Shown here in pieces: positions 34,790 through 43,007 of a stretch of 64,000 bases of DNA. The stretch comes from Thermoanaerobaculia bacterium (GTDB lineage Bacteria; Acidobacteriota; Thermoanaerobaculia; Multivoradales; Multivoraceae): contig JAJEBV010000016.1 of assembly GCA_022822365.1 (NCBI GenBank), positions 1-64,000 of the forward strand, in the 5' to 3' direction. The translations under genes were made by a program, and so were the position numbers. The first letter of the stretch is position 1, and the number at the start of each line of letters is the position of its first letter. The notes under the pieces are model-generated. The model had not been told where the DNA came from. It worked only from the letters and a program-made list of their open reading frames with translations, and did no database searches.

Positions 34790-36202
34790 TCAGCCGCTGC
34801 CCTGAAGCGGCAGAACCGCCCCGACATGATCCCGGATCCACTTCGCGTCGAACCACTCCAGGGGGTCGACCGGCAGGCCGCCCACGAGCACGGCGAAGTG
34901 CAGGTGATCGCCGCCGGCGAGCCCGGTCTCGCCGCTGAGTCCCAGGCGCTGGCCGGTGTCGACCGACTGACCGGCCTCCACATCGATTCGGGACAGGTGC
35001 GAGTAGAGCGTCTGCAGGCCGTAGCCGTGATCGACGATCACGGTGTTGCCGTAGATGCCGAAGTACTCCGTCATCACGACCACGCCTGAGTTCGCAGCCG
35101 GGACGTCGTCCTGCACACGCGAAGCGAGATCGAAGCCGAGATGGTCCTGCGTATCGACCACACGGCCCTCGTAGACGTACTGCCGGCGGGTCGCGAACCG
35201 GTCCATGACCTGGGTGTTCCGCATCTGCAGGAACGCGCCGCTCCAGAGCTGACGCGGCGCCGAGCCGGCCGCGATCTCCACGAGGCGCTCGGCGTTCATC
35301 TGCCGCAGATCCCGGTTCAGCATCAAGTAGTTCTCAAGCAGGCTGCCGCGGTCCTCGAGTTCCGGCGTCCGGGACATGATCGCCGGCACCACGCGGGCCA
35401 TGAAACCGTCGCTGAGCCGGATGGTCGAGGACCGCAGCGGCGAGGGTTCGACCTCTCGGAGGAATCGCACGCTTGCCTCGTTGCCGAGCTCGTCGCGCGC
35501 GACCAGCCGGAAAGGCGATGGATCGGCGCTGTCGTACGGAACGCCGAACAGGACGAAGCGCTCCTGGGGCCCGCCGCCGGGAAGCGGATGACCAGGGAAC
35601 CGGTAAGGGCCTGCCTCCACTCCGCTCTCGACCGCGCTGTCGCCGACCAGGTAGCGCAGCACTCCGCTGCCGGACTGCGTAGGCGTCGCCGTCACCCGCA
35701 CCGAGCTCAGCTCCGGTGGCCGGAACCGGACGGGCAGCTTGAGCTCGGCCACCCTGGGCCGGGGCCGGCGCAAGAGAGTCCCCGGGCGTTCGACCGTGAC
35801 GCGCACCGTCGCCTCGCCTTCGACCAGGCTGGGCGTCGGCACCTTGCCCACTTCGACCTCGAGCGTCGCTTCGGACACCGGACTGCCGCCAAGCGACCAC
35901 GGGCCGGGCGCACGATGGCTCCGTTCTTCGAGCAGCACCGACTCCCCGCCCTGGATCAACTCGACCCGAATCGAACCGAGACCGCGGCCGCCGGCTTCCG
36001 CCACGGACGTCACGACGGTCCTGGGGCCGATCCCGGGCAGGTCGGACCTGATCGTGACGACGGGTTCCGGCCCGATCCGAATCCACAGCACGGCGCCGGC
36101 GGCAACCAGGGCCGCAACGGCGATCGCCGCCATCGCCCCCCAGGGCGGCCGGCCTCGCCGGCGCGGTTCCAGGCGAACGGCCTCCCTTCTCGAAAGCGCC
36201 AA
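34790..36202 (-). CDS. M23-family (LytM) metallopeptidase
   Basis: The 470-residue protein has one N-terminal membrane segment (about residues 20-45), a long beta-rich periplasmic region and a C-terminal M23 domain. The zinc ligands are visible as HLGFD (His and Asp) and the HxH of GDHLHFAV. The strand NTVIVDHGYGLQTLYSHL lies between them. M23 enzymes cut peptidoglycan cross-links or act as activators of amidases. All ligands appear present, so it is probably active. It follows the VOC gene by 14 bp on the minus strand. Confidence 0.87.
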   Translation of the reverse strand: MALSRREAVRLEPRRRGRPPWGAMAAIAVAALVAAGAVLWIRIGPEPVVTIRSDLPGIGPRTVVTSVAEAGGRGLGSIRVELIQGGESVLLEERSHRAPGPWSLGGSPVSEATLEVEVGKVPTPSLVEGEATVRVTVERPGTLLRRPRPRVAELKLPVRFRPPELSSVRVTATPTQSGSGVLRYLVGDSAVESGVEAGPYRFPGHPLPGGGPQERFVLFGVPYDSADPSPFRLVARDELGNEASVRFLREVEPSPLRSSTIRLSDGFMARVVPAIMSRTPELEDRGSLLENYLMLNRDLRQMNAERLVEIAAGSAPRQLWSGAFLQMRNTQVMDRFATRRQYVYEGRVVDTQDHLGFDLASRVQDDVPAANSGVVVMTEYFGIYGNTVIVDHGYGLQTLYSHLSRIDVEAGQSVDTGQRLGLSGETGLAGGDHLHFAVLVGGLPVDPLEWFDAKWIRDHVGAVLPLQGSG

Positions 36203-36216
36203 GACGCCGCGGCCCG

Positions 36217-36618
36217 TCAGTCGACCTGGAGCAACTCGACCCAGTTGCCGTCCGGATCCTCGATCATCGAGATCTTGATGCCGGGACGAATCTCGCGCGG
36301 CGAGATGACGATCTTGCGCCCCGCCTCCTCCGCCTGAGCCGTGGCCTCGTCCAGGTTCGAGACGGACAACGTCCAGTACCGGTAGCCCGTCGCTCCTCCG
36401 ATGCCTCCTGGCGGCGACGAGGCCGCCGGCGCCCTCGACAGTGACACGAGCTTGATCAGGCTCGTACCGCAGAGCAGGCGGTGCATCGTTCCGCCCGGCA
36501 TCGGCATCTCACCCTGATCGTCGAGCCCCAGAATGTCGCGGTAGAAGTGAAGCGACGCCTCCGCGTCGCGCACCACGATGCCGAGATCGATCGAGTCCTT
36601 CGTCAGTTGTACGCCCAC
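36217..36618 (-). CDS. VOC-superfamily protein (glyoxalase/bleomycin-resistance fold)
   Basis: The 133-residue protein has two beta-alpha-beta-beta-beta modules. The first opens with IDLGIVVRDAEASLHFYRDILGL and the second ends EDPDGNWVELLQVD, the usual C-terminal VOC signature with the Glu metal ligand. It may be a small lyase, isomerase or dioxygenase; the substrate is not evident. It is the first gene of a likely minus-strand pair with the M23 peptidase. Upstream of it lies a cluster of hairpins. Confidence 0.82.
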   Translation of the reverse strand: MGVQLTKDSIDLGIVVRDAEASLHFYRDILGLDDQGEMPMPGGTMHRLLCGTSLIKLVSLSRAPAASSPPGGIGGATGYRYWTLSVSNLDEATAQAEEAGRKIVISPREIRPGIKISMIEDPDGNWVELLQVD

Positions 36619-36678
36619 AGTAGCTTCCTCCAGATAGCCTCCTCCTGATCGTCGTGGCGGCGGATGTTATCCGGGTGC

Positions 36679-36740
36679 GCGGGTCCTCTGACCCGCTGCC
36701 GCCGAAGGCGGCTTCGACACGCGCCGGCCGTCAGGCCGGC
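36679..36740. repeat. Three consecutive GC-rich hairpins
   Basis: Three perfect inverted repeats follow each other. GCGGGT/ACCCGC is at 36679-36696 with a 6-nt loop, GCCGCC-GAA-GGCGGC at 36698-36712, and GCCGGCC-GTCA-GGCCGGC at 36723-36740. They lie between the 3' end of the membrane-protein gene (36757) and the VOC start, so one or more could end transcription of the membrane gene. The third shares its core with the tandem repeats at 37.5 kb. Confidence 0.65.
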
Positions 36741-36756
36741 TCCGCTTCGGCCGCCC

Positions 36757-37386
36757 CTACCGATCGACTCGCCGGGCTTCTCCCTCTCTCTGGCGTGAGA
36801 CCACGCCCCGGAAGAGCAGGAGAACGCCAACCGCCATGACGGCGACCGGCCAGAAGTCGAGGACGTCGTCCACCCAGACGAAGTCCGGAAGGCCCGCGAT
36901 GACGAGGAATCCGCCGGGGATCAACGGCCACCAGCGGTGCACCCTTTCGTAGAGCAGGGAGATGACGTAGATCAGCAGGAAGCCGACGCCGATACCGAAG
37001 GCGGCGCTCTCGCCGTCGATGAGGAACAACGACTCCGAGTACACGTCGTCGTAGGCCAGGCCGGCGCCGAGTCCGATCAGGATTCCCCCCGGAATCAGCA
37101 GCCCGAACGCCCTCTTGTAGAAGTAGCCCGCCATGAAGATCCCGCCGACCAGGATCAGGAACAGATGGTCGGGCGAGCCATCCAGTCGCTCCAGCGCCAG
37201 CAGAGCGCCGCCCAGCACGATCAGAGCCAGACCGGCCGCAACCTGACCGGCCAGACCGGGGCCGGCGTCCGCCGCCGGCGGTTCAGGCGGTTCCGGCGGT
37301 TCCGGCGGCCCGGCGGATGTCGACGATTCGGACGCGGAACCTGCGGGCGAAGAAGTGTCGTCGTTCATCTCGTCATGTTCCATCAA
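36757..37386 (-). CDS. Small multi-pass membrane protein with acidic/Pro-rich N-terminus
   Basis: The 209-residue protein starts with a disordered Ser/Pro/Glu-rich stretch (about residues 1-45, with a run of PEP repeats). Five or six closely spaced hydrophobic segments follow, and some (GLLIPGGILIGLGAGLAYD) resemble the paired-glycine segments of LiaI/LiaF-like (DUF5668) membrane domains. The C-terminus is basic. No catalytic motif is seen. The function is unknown; an envelope-stress role would be a guess from the fold only. Confidence 0.65.
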   Translation of the reverse strand: MMEHDEMNDDTSSPAGSASESSTSAGPPEPPEPPEPPAADAGPGLAGQVAAGLALIVLGGALLALERLDGSPDHLFLILVGGIFMAGYFYKRAFGLLIPGGILIGLGAGLAYDDVYSESLFLIDGESAAFGIGVGFLLIYVISLLYERVHRWWPLIPGGFLVIAGLPDFVWVDDVLDFWPVAVMAVGVLLLFRGVVSRQREGEARRVDR

Positions 37387-37472
37387 GTCGTTCCTCCCTG
37401 CTGCACTCTACGCACGATCACCCGGTGAGGTTCCATCCACTTCGCCTTCAACCACAACCCGTTGCCCCGGAC

Positions 37473-37612
37473 GACGGGCGTGTCGGCGCGACGGCCCTCC
37501 GGCCGGCGACGGGCGTGTCGGTGCGCCGGCCTTCCGGCCGGCGACGGGCCCGTCGGTGCGCCGGCCTTCTGGCCGGCGACGGGCGTGTCGGTGCGCCGGC
37601 CTTCTGGCCGGC
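37473..37612. repeat. Four tandem copies of a 35-bp GC-rich repeat
   Basis: Copies run 37473-37507, 37508-37542, 37543-37577 and 37578-37612. Copies 2-4 differ from each other by only one to three bases; copy 1 is more divergent. Each unit holds CGACGGGCGTGTCGG and, across the junction with the next unit, the inverted repeat CGCCGGCC-TTCT-GGCCGGCG, which can form an 8-bp hairpin. The array fills most of the divergent intergenic region upstream of the hydrolase at 37635. The 35-bp period is not a multiple of three, so it is not a coding repeat. There are no spacers, so it is not a CRISPR. Confidence 0.9.
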
Positions 37613-37634
37613 ATTCCGCTGGTACGCTTGCCCC

Positions 37635-38354
37635 ATGCCTGTCTTCGAACGGGGCGAGACACGGATCGAGTGGTGGGAAGCCGGCGAGGGCTTTCCCGTG
37701 CTGCTGTTCGCGCCGGGCGGCATGCGCTCGGCGGCCGACATCTGGGGGACGAGCCCGTTCGACCCGCGCGAAGCGCTCTCGGCGTCGTTCCGGGTCATCT
37801 CGATGGACCAGCGCAACGCCGGCGGGTCCACGGCGCCGGTAACCGCCGCCGACGGCTGGCATTCGTACACGGACGATCACCTGGCGCTGCTCGATCACCT
37901 GGGTGTCGAGCGCTGTCACCTGATGGGCGGCTGCATCGGCTCGTCCTACTGCCTCGGCGTCCTCCAGGCCGACGCATCCCGGGTCGGCGCCGCCGTGCTC
38001 CAGAATCCGATCGGCCACCACGAGAACCAGGACCTGTTCTACGAGATGTTCGACACCTGGGCCGATTCCCTGCTCGAGCACCGGGACGACGTGGATCCCG
38101 CGGCGCTGCCCCCCTTTCGCGAGCGGATGTACGGCGGCGACTTCACGTTCAACGTGGACCGCGACTTCGTGGCCGGAATCGAGACGCCGCTCCTGATTCT
38201 GGCCGGCGACGACGCCTACCATCCCCGGCCGATCGCCGAGGAGATCGCCGCCCTGGCGCCCAACAACGAGATGATCCTCGAGTGGAAGAGCGAGGAGGCG
38301 GCAAGCGTCGCCGCAGCCAGCGTGAGAGCCTTCCTGGAGCGACACACACCGTAG
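37635..38354 (+). CDS. Alpha/beta hydrolase-fold protein with cysteine at the nucleophile position
   Basis: The 239-residue protein has an alpha/beta hydrolase N-terminal half: VLLFAPGGMRSAAD (oxyanion strand), ISMDQRNAGGS, then the elbow LMGGCIGSS with Cys100 where Ser is usual. A later AGDDAYHP strand holds the probable acid. A clear catalytic His near the C-terminus is not obvious: the segment expected to hold it (MILEWKSEE) has none, and HP of AGDDAYHP is the nearest candidate. It could be a Cys-nucleophile hydrolase like dienelactone hydrolase, or a non-hydrolytic member. The ATG at 37635 follows the tandem-repeat array by 22 bp. Confidence 0.75.
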   Translation: MPVFERGETRIEWWEAGEGFPVLLFAPGGMRSAADIWGTSPFDPREALSASFRVISMDQRNAGGSTAPVTAADGWHSYTDDHLALLDHLGVERCHLMGGCIGSSYCLGVLQADASRVGAAVLQNPIGHHENQDLFYEMFDTWADSLLEHRDDVDPAALPPFRERMYGGDFTFNVDRDFVAGIETPLLILAGDDAYHPRPIAEEIAALAPNNEMILEWKSEEAASVAAASVRAFLERHTP

Positions 38355-38373
38355 CCATCCGAAGGGGAACCAA

Positions 38374-40185
38374 ATGATCGGAGCAACTCTGCTCGGAGCG
38401 GTCCTGGCACTGGGGACTCCACCAGGGCCGGCCACGCCGACCGAGGCCCGGCAGGCTGAGAACCTCCCGGAGGGGCCGCTCGGTCGGGGCATCGGCGAAC
38501 TGAGCGACGTCGTCGAGGTCACCGTGGTCAACGTGGACGTCATCGCCACCGACCGCAACGGGCGCCCGGCGGAAGACCTGTCGCGCCAGAACTTCCGGGT
38601 CTTCGACGACGGCCAGCCGGTCCAGCTCAGCTACTTCAGCCGTGGCGGGCGCAGCGATGCCGCGGACCCGGAACTCGTGCGGGAGCCGCTCTCGATCGCG
38701 TTCTTCTTCGACAACACCCATCTCACGGTCGCCAGCCGCTCCGCGGTGATGGACCAGATCAAGGACTTCGCCCGCGGCCAGCTCGAAGCCGGAGACCGGG
38801 ACGTCCCCGTCTACGCGATGGTGGTCGCCTTCGACGGCGAGCTGCGACTGCTCCAGGACCTGACCACGGACTACATCGCCCTCGCCCAGGGGCTGAATCG
38901 GGCCGAGGCCGCACACCAGGTCTTCACCGAAGCCCAAGGCCTCAAGCGAAGGTCGCAGGAGAGTTTCCTCCAGTTGATGGACCAGTTGAACGGCCGGCGC
39001 CAGGAGTCGGCCGGCAGCATCGGCGCTCTGCGCGCGACGCTCGCCGAGTTGCTCGCCTACGCGCGCGTCGTGCATCAGGACAGCGCCCGCACCGCCGATG
39101 CGATCGAGGATGTCGTCGAGTCGCTGGCCCTGGTTCCCGGACGCAAGGCCTTCTTCCTGATCAGCGACGGCTTCGCGTCGCGGCCGTTCGACCGCCTGCT
39201 CCAGAACGTGCAGAAGCGCGTGGCCGGCCGCCGGGAAGAAACCGGCGTCGAGCTGATGCAGAACCGCGAGGTCGACGCGCCGGAGGGCTTCGACGCACCG
39301 AACAACCTCTACACGAGAAACTCGAACATCCAGGGCACCGCGGCGCTCACCACCACCTCCTTCCAGCAACACCTCTCCGCCTTCGACCTCGGCGACCGTT
39401 ACGTCGGCCTGGCCGCGCTCGCGAACTCCCACCGCGTCTCCTTCTACGCCTTCAAGCCGCCCGACGTCGAAGTCGCCGCGGCCGCGCTGTCCGAGCGCGT
39501 GTCGGATCAGCAGAAGCTCACCTACCTCTCGGACCTCCGCGGCGTGCTGAACGGGCTTGCCCACGACACCGGCGGCCGCGCCTGGGTTTCCGGCCGCAAC
39601 GTGGAGACGTTCTTCGACCAGGTGGCGGCGGACCTCGGTTCCTACTACTCGCTCGGCTACGTGCTCGACGAGTTCGTGGAGGGTTCGATCCACGAGGTCC
39701 GCATCAGGCCCCGGCCGCGGAACCTGCGGCTGCGCCACCGGACGAGCTACGTGGCGAGGTCTCTCCGCGAGCGGCTGGCCGAGCGGACCGTCGGCGCCCT
39801 GCTGCTCGGCTGGACCGAGAACCCCCACGGACTTCACATCGACAGCATCCAGTGGGACACCGGCGGCGGCGGCTTCTACGACGTCGACTTCACCGTTTCC
39901 GTGCCCCTCGACAGCCTCGTCATGCTCGAGCAGGCCGGACAGCGCACCGACCAGGTACGCGTGGTCGCCGTCGTGCTCACCGAGGACGGCGAGCAGTTGG
40001 CGCCGAGCCACATCGTCCTGCCCCTGGCCATCCCCGACCGTGACTGGTCGGAGGCCCGGGACCAGTTCTTCGCCGTCAGCTTCGAGTACCCAATTCCGCG
40101 CGGCAGCCATCGGGTCGCCATCGGCCTCTGGGACGAGAACGGCGGCAACGGTTCCTACATCAGGAGAGAATTCAGTGTGCGCTGA
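38374..40185 (+). CDS. VWFA-domain exported protein, acidobacterial type
   Basis: The 603-residue protein has a short hydrophobic N-terminus and a segment VTVVNVDVIATDRNGRPAEDL followed by FRVFDDG, the hallmark start of the acidobacterial VWFA family. A von Willebrand A-like domain runs from about residue 105 to 430. The first MIDAS motif is degenerate: FFFDNTHLT replaces DxSxS, so metal binding may be altered. A C-terminal beta domain of about 150 residues follows. It is probably secreted or surface-attached; the binding partner is unknown. The ATG at 38374 sits behind GAAGGGGA. Confidence 0.8.
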   Translation: MIGATLLGAVLALGTPPGPATPTEARQAENLPEGPLGRGIGELSDVVEVTVVNVDVIATDRNGRPAEDLSRQNFRVFDDGQPVQLSYFSRGGRSDAADPELVREPLSIAFFFDNTHLTVASRSAVMDQIKDFARGQLEAGDRDVPVYAMVVAFDGELRLLQDLTTDYIALAQGLNRAEAAHQVFTEAQGLKRRSQESFLQLMDQLNGRRQESAGSIGALRATLAELLAYARVVHQDSARTADAIEDVVESLALVPGRKAFFLISDGFASRPFDRLLQNVQKRVAGRREETGVELMQNREVDAPEGFDAPNNLYTRNSNIQGTAALTTTSFQQHLSAFDLGDRYVGLAALANSHRVSFYAFKPPDVEVAAAALSERVSDQQKLTYLSDLRGVLNGLAHDTGGRAWVSGRNVETFFDQVAADLGSYYSLGYVLDEFVEGSIHEVRIRPRPRNLRLRHRTSYVARSLRERLAERTVGALLLGWTENPHGLHIDSIQWDTGGGGFYDVDFTVSVPLDSLVMLEQAGQRTDQVRVVAVVLTEDGEQLAPSHIVLPLAIPDRDWSEARDQFFAVSFEYPIPRGSHRVAIGLWDENGGNGSYIRREFSVR

Positions 40186-40756
40186 CCTTGAAACCACCCC
40201 CGAACCCGCTCACCTCACGGAGGCCGAGCTGACCGCCGGCTTTGGCCATGTCCTGGCCTCCCCCGCCGACGGCGGCACCCTGGAAATGATCGTCCGGCGG
40301 CCCGCGGTCGATCAGCGGGAGACCCTCGACGAGGGACGCCTCACCACCGAGGAAGGCCTCGAGGGAGATTCCTGGAAGAAGCGCCGCGGCTACTCCCTTC
40401 CCGACGGCTCACCCGATCCCGACGCGCAGATCACCCTGACCAACGCGCGGTTCGCCGACCTGATCGCGGGCGCCCGCGACCGCTGGCCGCTTGCCGGAGA
40501 CCAGCTCTACGTCGACCTCGACCTGAGCGAGGACAACCTGCCGACGGGCACCAGGCTCCGCATCGGCGAAGCGACCATCGAGGTCACGGCCCTCCCCCAC
40601 ACCGGCTGCAGCAAGTACCGGCAGCGATTCGGGCTCGAGGCGCTCAAGTTCACCGCCACGCCGGAGGGCAGGTCGCGGCATCTGCGCGGCATCTACGCCC
40701 GCGTCGTCGAACCCGGGGCGGTGCGGGTCGGCGACCCGATCGAGAAAGTGGATTGA
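40175..40756 (+). CDS. MOSC-domain protein
   Basis: The 193-residue protein has the MOSC fold of molybdenum-cofactor sulfurase C-terminal domains: an early GLEGDSWKKRRGY segment, ITLTNARFADLIA, GDQLYVDLDLSEDNLPTGTRLRIGEA and the conserved cysteine in HTGCSKYRQRFG. Stand-alone MOSC proteins (YiiM/YuaD-like) reduce hydroxylated purines or move sulfur. The GTG at 40175 with AGGAG about 9 nt upstream is preferred; it overlaps the VWFA gene by 11 bp. A rhodanese gene overlaps its 3' end, a sensible sulfur-chemistry pairing. Confidence 0.85.
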   Translation: MCADLETTPEPAHLTEAELTAGFGHVLASPADGGTLEMIVRRPAVDQRETLDEGRLTTEEGLEGDSWKKRRGYSLPDGSPDPDAQITLTNARFADLIAGARDRWPLAGDQLYVDLDLSEDNLPTGTRLRIGEATIEVTALPHTGCSKYRQRFGLEALKFTATPEGRSRHLRGIYARVVEPGAVRVGDPIEKVD

Positions 40757-41169
40757 CGCCGGTGGCGATCACCAGGGGAGTCCGGCAACTCGTCGCCGAG
40801 GCCGACGCCGCGGTCGAAACGGTCACGGCGGCGGACGCGCTTGAACGACAGCGGAACGGCGCCCTCATCGTCGACCTGCGCGACATCCGCGAGCGGGCCC
40901 GCGAGGGCTTCATCCCCGGCTCCTTCCACGCCCCCCGGGGCATGATCGAGTTCTGGGTGGATCCCGACAGCCCCTACTTCAAGGAGGCCTTCGGCGGCGA
41001 CCGGGAGTTCATCTTCCACTGCGCCAGCGGCTGGCGCTCCGCGCTGGCGACGAAGGCGGTCCAGGACATGGGGCTCGCGCCCGTGTCCCACCTCGGCGGC
41101 GGATTCACGGCCTGGAAGAAAGCCGATGCGCCCGTGCTGCGGACGGAGGACGGCCGCGAACCGCGGTAA
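40753..41169 (+). CDS. Rhodanese-like sulfurtransferase
   Basis: The 138-residue single-domain protein has LIVDLRDIRERAREGFIPGSFHAPRG and the active-site loop HCASGWRS, where the Cys can carry a persulfide. A TTG at 40753 overlaps the MOSC stop by 4 bp and is taken as the start; a GTG at 40762 is the alternative. Adjacent MOSC and rhodanese genes suggest shared sulfur delivery, for instance to a molybdenum cofactor or thiol substrate, but no molybdoenzyme is in the window. Confidence 0.87.
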   Translation: MTPVAITRGVRQLVAEADAAVETVTAADALERQRNGALIVDLRDIRERAREGFIPGSFHAPRGMIEFWVDPDSPYFKEAFGGDREFIFHCASGWRSALATKAVQDMGLAPVSHLGGGFTAWKKADAPVLRTEDGREPR

Positions 41170-41567
41170 GCGAGACGCGCACGACATCGCGCGAGTGGCG
41201 GCCCGCGCCCTCGAAGTCGCCGGGGCGCTGCCGGCTGCTGCCGGAGAGGGGCGCCGGCCTCCGCGGCCGGGCCCTGGACCGCCTCTTCGAGCGTCTCGCC
41301 GCGCGCCTGGCAGCCTCGGCGACGCCGGAGCACCGCGCCGTCGCGGACGCCCTGGCCGCGGCCGCCCGCGCCGGGGATCACGAAGCCGCAACCACCCTCG
41401 TCACGACGGCCGGACGCAGGCCGGACACCCGGGCCGAGAAGATCGTCTCCCGGCGCTACCGCTACCTGTGGATCTGCAACCCCAAGGCGGCCTCGCGGAC
41501 CCTGATCGCGGCGCTGCAGGCGGCGGACCCCGGCGCCGAGCTGATCCGCCGGCGCACGCTCGAAGAG

Positions 41568-42095
41568 GTGCTGGCGCGCCGCCCCGAGGCCCGCGAGTAC
41601 TTCCGCTTCGCCTTTCTCCGCCACCCGGCGGAGCGCGCCTTCTCCTTCTGGGCCGACAAGCACACCCTCGCCCGCACCGACCGCGACGCCTTCCGCTGGT
41701 TCATCCGCCCCTACCACGGGCTGCGCACCGGCATGAGCTTCCCGGAGTTCTGCCGCTGGCTGGCGACGCCCTTCGGCGCCGACGCCTTCGCCGACCGGCA
41801 CTGGCTCTCGCAGCACGTCCAGCTCCGCGACGCCTCCGGCCGCCCGCCGGACTTCCTCGGCCGAGCCGAGCGCCTCGACGCCGACTGGCGCGCGGTCTGC
41901 GAACGCCTCGGCCTGCCGCCGCGCGCCCTGCCGCGCCTCAACCCGCGGCCCCCGGCGCTGGCGGCGGAGGAAGCAGACCCCGCCAGCGACGCCCTGCTCC
42001 GCCGCCGCTACGCCGACGACTACCGGCTCGGCGGCTACGCGGAGGCCAAAGTCCCTGGCTCAGGTGAGGGAGTCCACCAGACGCCGTCCCCTTAG
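41568..42095 (+). CDS. Sulfotransferase-family protein, 5' end unresolved (possibly disrupted)
   Basis: The first ATG/GTG/TTG in this frame is the GTG at 41568, but coding character continues upstream in the same frame to about 41229. That upstream part contains the 5'-phosphosulfate-binding motif of PAPS-dependent sulfotransferases (WICNPKAASRT, near 41470-41500). Downstream, RFAFLRHPAERAFSFW is the second PAPS-binding element. No start serves the whole domain: either a frameshift in the G-rich stretch near 41244-41252 separates it from a GTG-led frame at 41194, or the gene is dead. The C-terminal end overlaps the convergent retropepsin-like gene. The 65 bp at 41976-42040 and the 45 bp at 41322-41366 recur at 43.0-43.2 kb. 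Confidence 0.6.
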   Translation: MLARRPEAREYFRFAFLRHPAERAFSFWADKHTLARTDRDAFRWFIRPYHGLRTGMSFPEFCRWLATPFGADAFADRHWLSQHVQLRDASGRPPDFLGRAERLDADWRAVCERLGLPPRALPRLNPRPPALAAEEADPASDALLRRRYADDYRLGGYAEAKVPGSGEGVHQTPSP

Positions 42096-42509
42096 ATGAA
42101 GAGCGACATGCGGCCTTCGAGACCGTTGTAAGATCAACAACGTCATGCGGAGCACGTCTCTGCCGATGAGGGCAATCACGTCGCCGCCAAGGTTGCAACC
42201 CAACGCACCTGCTGTGAGGTCGAAGTTGGCGAGGCCGACAATGTCCACGCTGCCGCTGAACACCGGCACGACCTCGTCCCGGTGCGTAGCCGAGCTCATC
42301 TTGCCCGTTCTGACGATCGGCATCTTTGCTCGTTCGGCAGCGGCTATGTCGAAACAGGTAGTTGTGGCTCCGGTATCAATGATCCCGTGGCCCTTTACAG
42401 TGGTTCCGTCGGGGCCACTCAGCACGACCTCGACGAGCGGACCGTGAAGCTGGAGCGCGCCGGGGGCAGGCCGCCCACCCTGCTGAACGTCAAGGCTGAC
42501 TACGCGCAC
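42060..42509 (-). CDS. Retropepsin-like aspartic protease with C-terminal frameshift
   Basis: The 149-residue product has the single catalytic motif of retropepsin-like proteases (GIIDTGATTTCFD near residue 45) and the second structural element ALIGRDVL near residue 115. After DVLRMTLLI the annotated frame turns Arg-rich. Removing one base at about 42130-42131 instead gives YNGLEGRMSLFI and a stop at 42092-42094, the expected family C-terminus. So a 1-bp insertion has changed the last dozen residues, through mutation or sequencing error. The start is a GTG at 42509 overlapping the small gene upstream by 10 bp. The function in bacteria is unclear. Confidence 0.75.
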   Translation of the reverse strand: MRVVSLDVQQGGRPAPGALQLHGPLVEVVLSGPDGTTVKGHGIIDTGATTTCFDIAAAERAKMPIVRTGKMSSATHRDEVVPVFSGSVDIVGLANFDLTAGALGCNLGGDVIALIGRDVLRMTLLILQRSRRPHVALHLRGRRLVDSLT

Positions 42510-42754
42510 CGAATCGGAGCACCATACGCGATCGTCGGCACGAAGAACTCGAGTTGCGCGGGCTCACCGCTCTTCACGACCAGAAACGGCCCTTGACCGA
42601 ACTTCCTCGTGCCTGCGGCGACAGCCTTCTCGACGGTGCTGTAGTCACCATGCAGCCGCTTGCCGTGGATGAGGAGGAAGCGTCCAGGTTTTGTCCGCTT
42701 GAGTTCCTTCCTCTTCTTCTCGTAGTAAGCCGTCTCGGCTTCCAGTATCGTCAT
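42500..42754 (-). CDS. Small conserved-type protein paired with the retropepsin gene (DUF5678-like)
   Basis: The 84-residue protein has a basic N-terminal helix (ETAYYEKKRKELKRTKPG) and a beta segment (RFLLIHGKRLHGDYSTVEKAVAAG) that resembles DUF5678 proteins. It ends with FLVVKSGEP and a hydrophobic strand. The ATG at 42754 has GGAGG 8 nt upstream and is preferred to an ATG at 42769. It overlaps the protease gene downstream, as these two families often do, so the two are probably translated together. No function is known. Confidence 0.65.
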   Translation of the reverse strand: MTILEAETAYYEKKRKELKRTKPGRFLLIHGKRLHGDYSTVEKAVAAGTRKFGQGPFLVVKSGEPAQLEFFVPTIAYGAPIRCA

Positions 42755-43007
42755 TTGGTAGTCCTCCATGTCGGAGAAGCGCCCCACTCCACGTCCGAGT
42801 GAAGCTCGGGCTTCGCGTCTGGCTTCGCAGTAGCGGCCATCGCTGCTCCTTGCGTTCGTCGCTGCTCTCACCAACGCCGCAGAGGCGGCACTGATTCGAG
42901 GCTGAATCAGTGTAGCGCACCGCCACTCACGGTAGCGCCTCAGTAGCCCTCGTCAAACGTGACAGTGTGAGGGAAACGGTGTCCGGGCGACCGCTAGGAT
43001 TTCGCGC

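Noticed and set aside
36757..37386. LiaF-type envelope-stress regulator
   Set aside because: Only membrane-segment resemblance is visible; no LiaRS-like two-component genes are adjacent, so no role is claimed.
37473..37612. CRISPR array
   Set aside because: The four 35-bp units are directly abutting with no spacers and no cas genes nearby.
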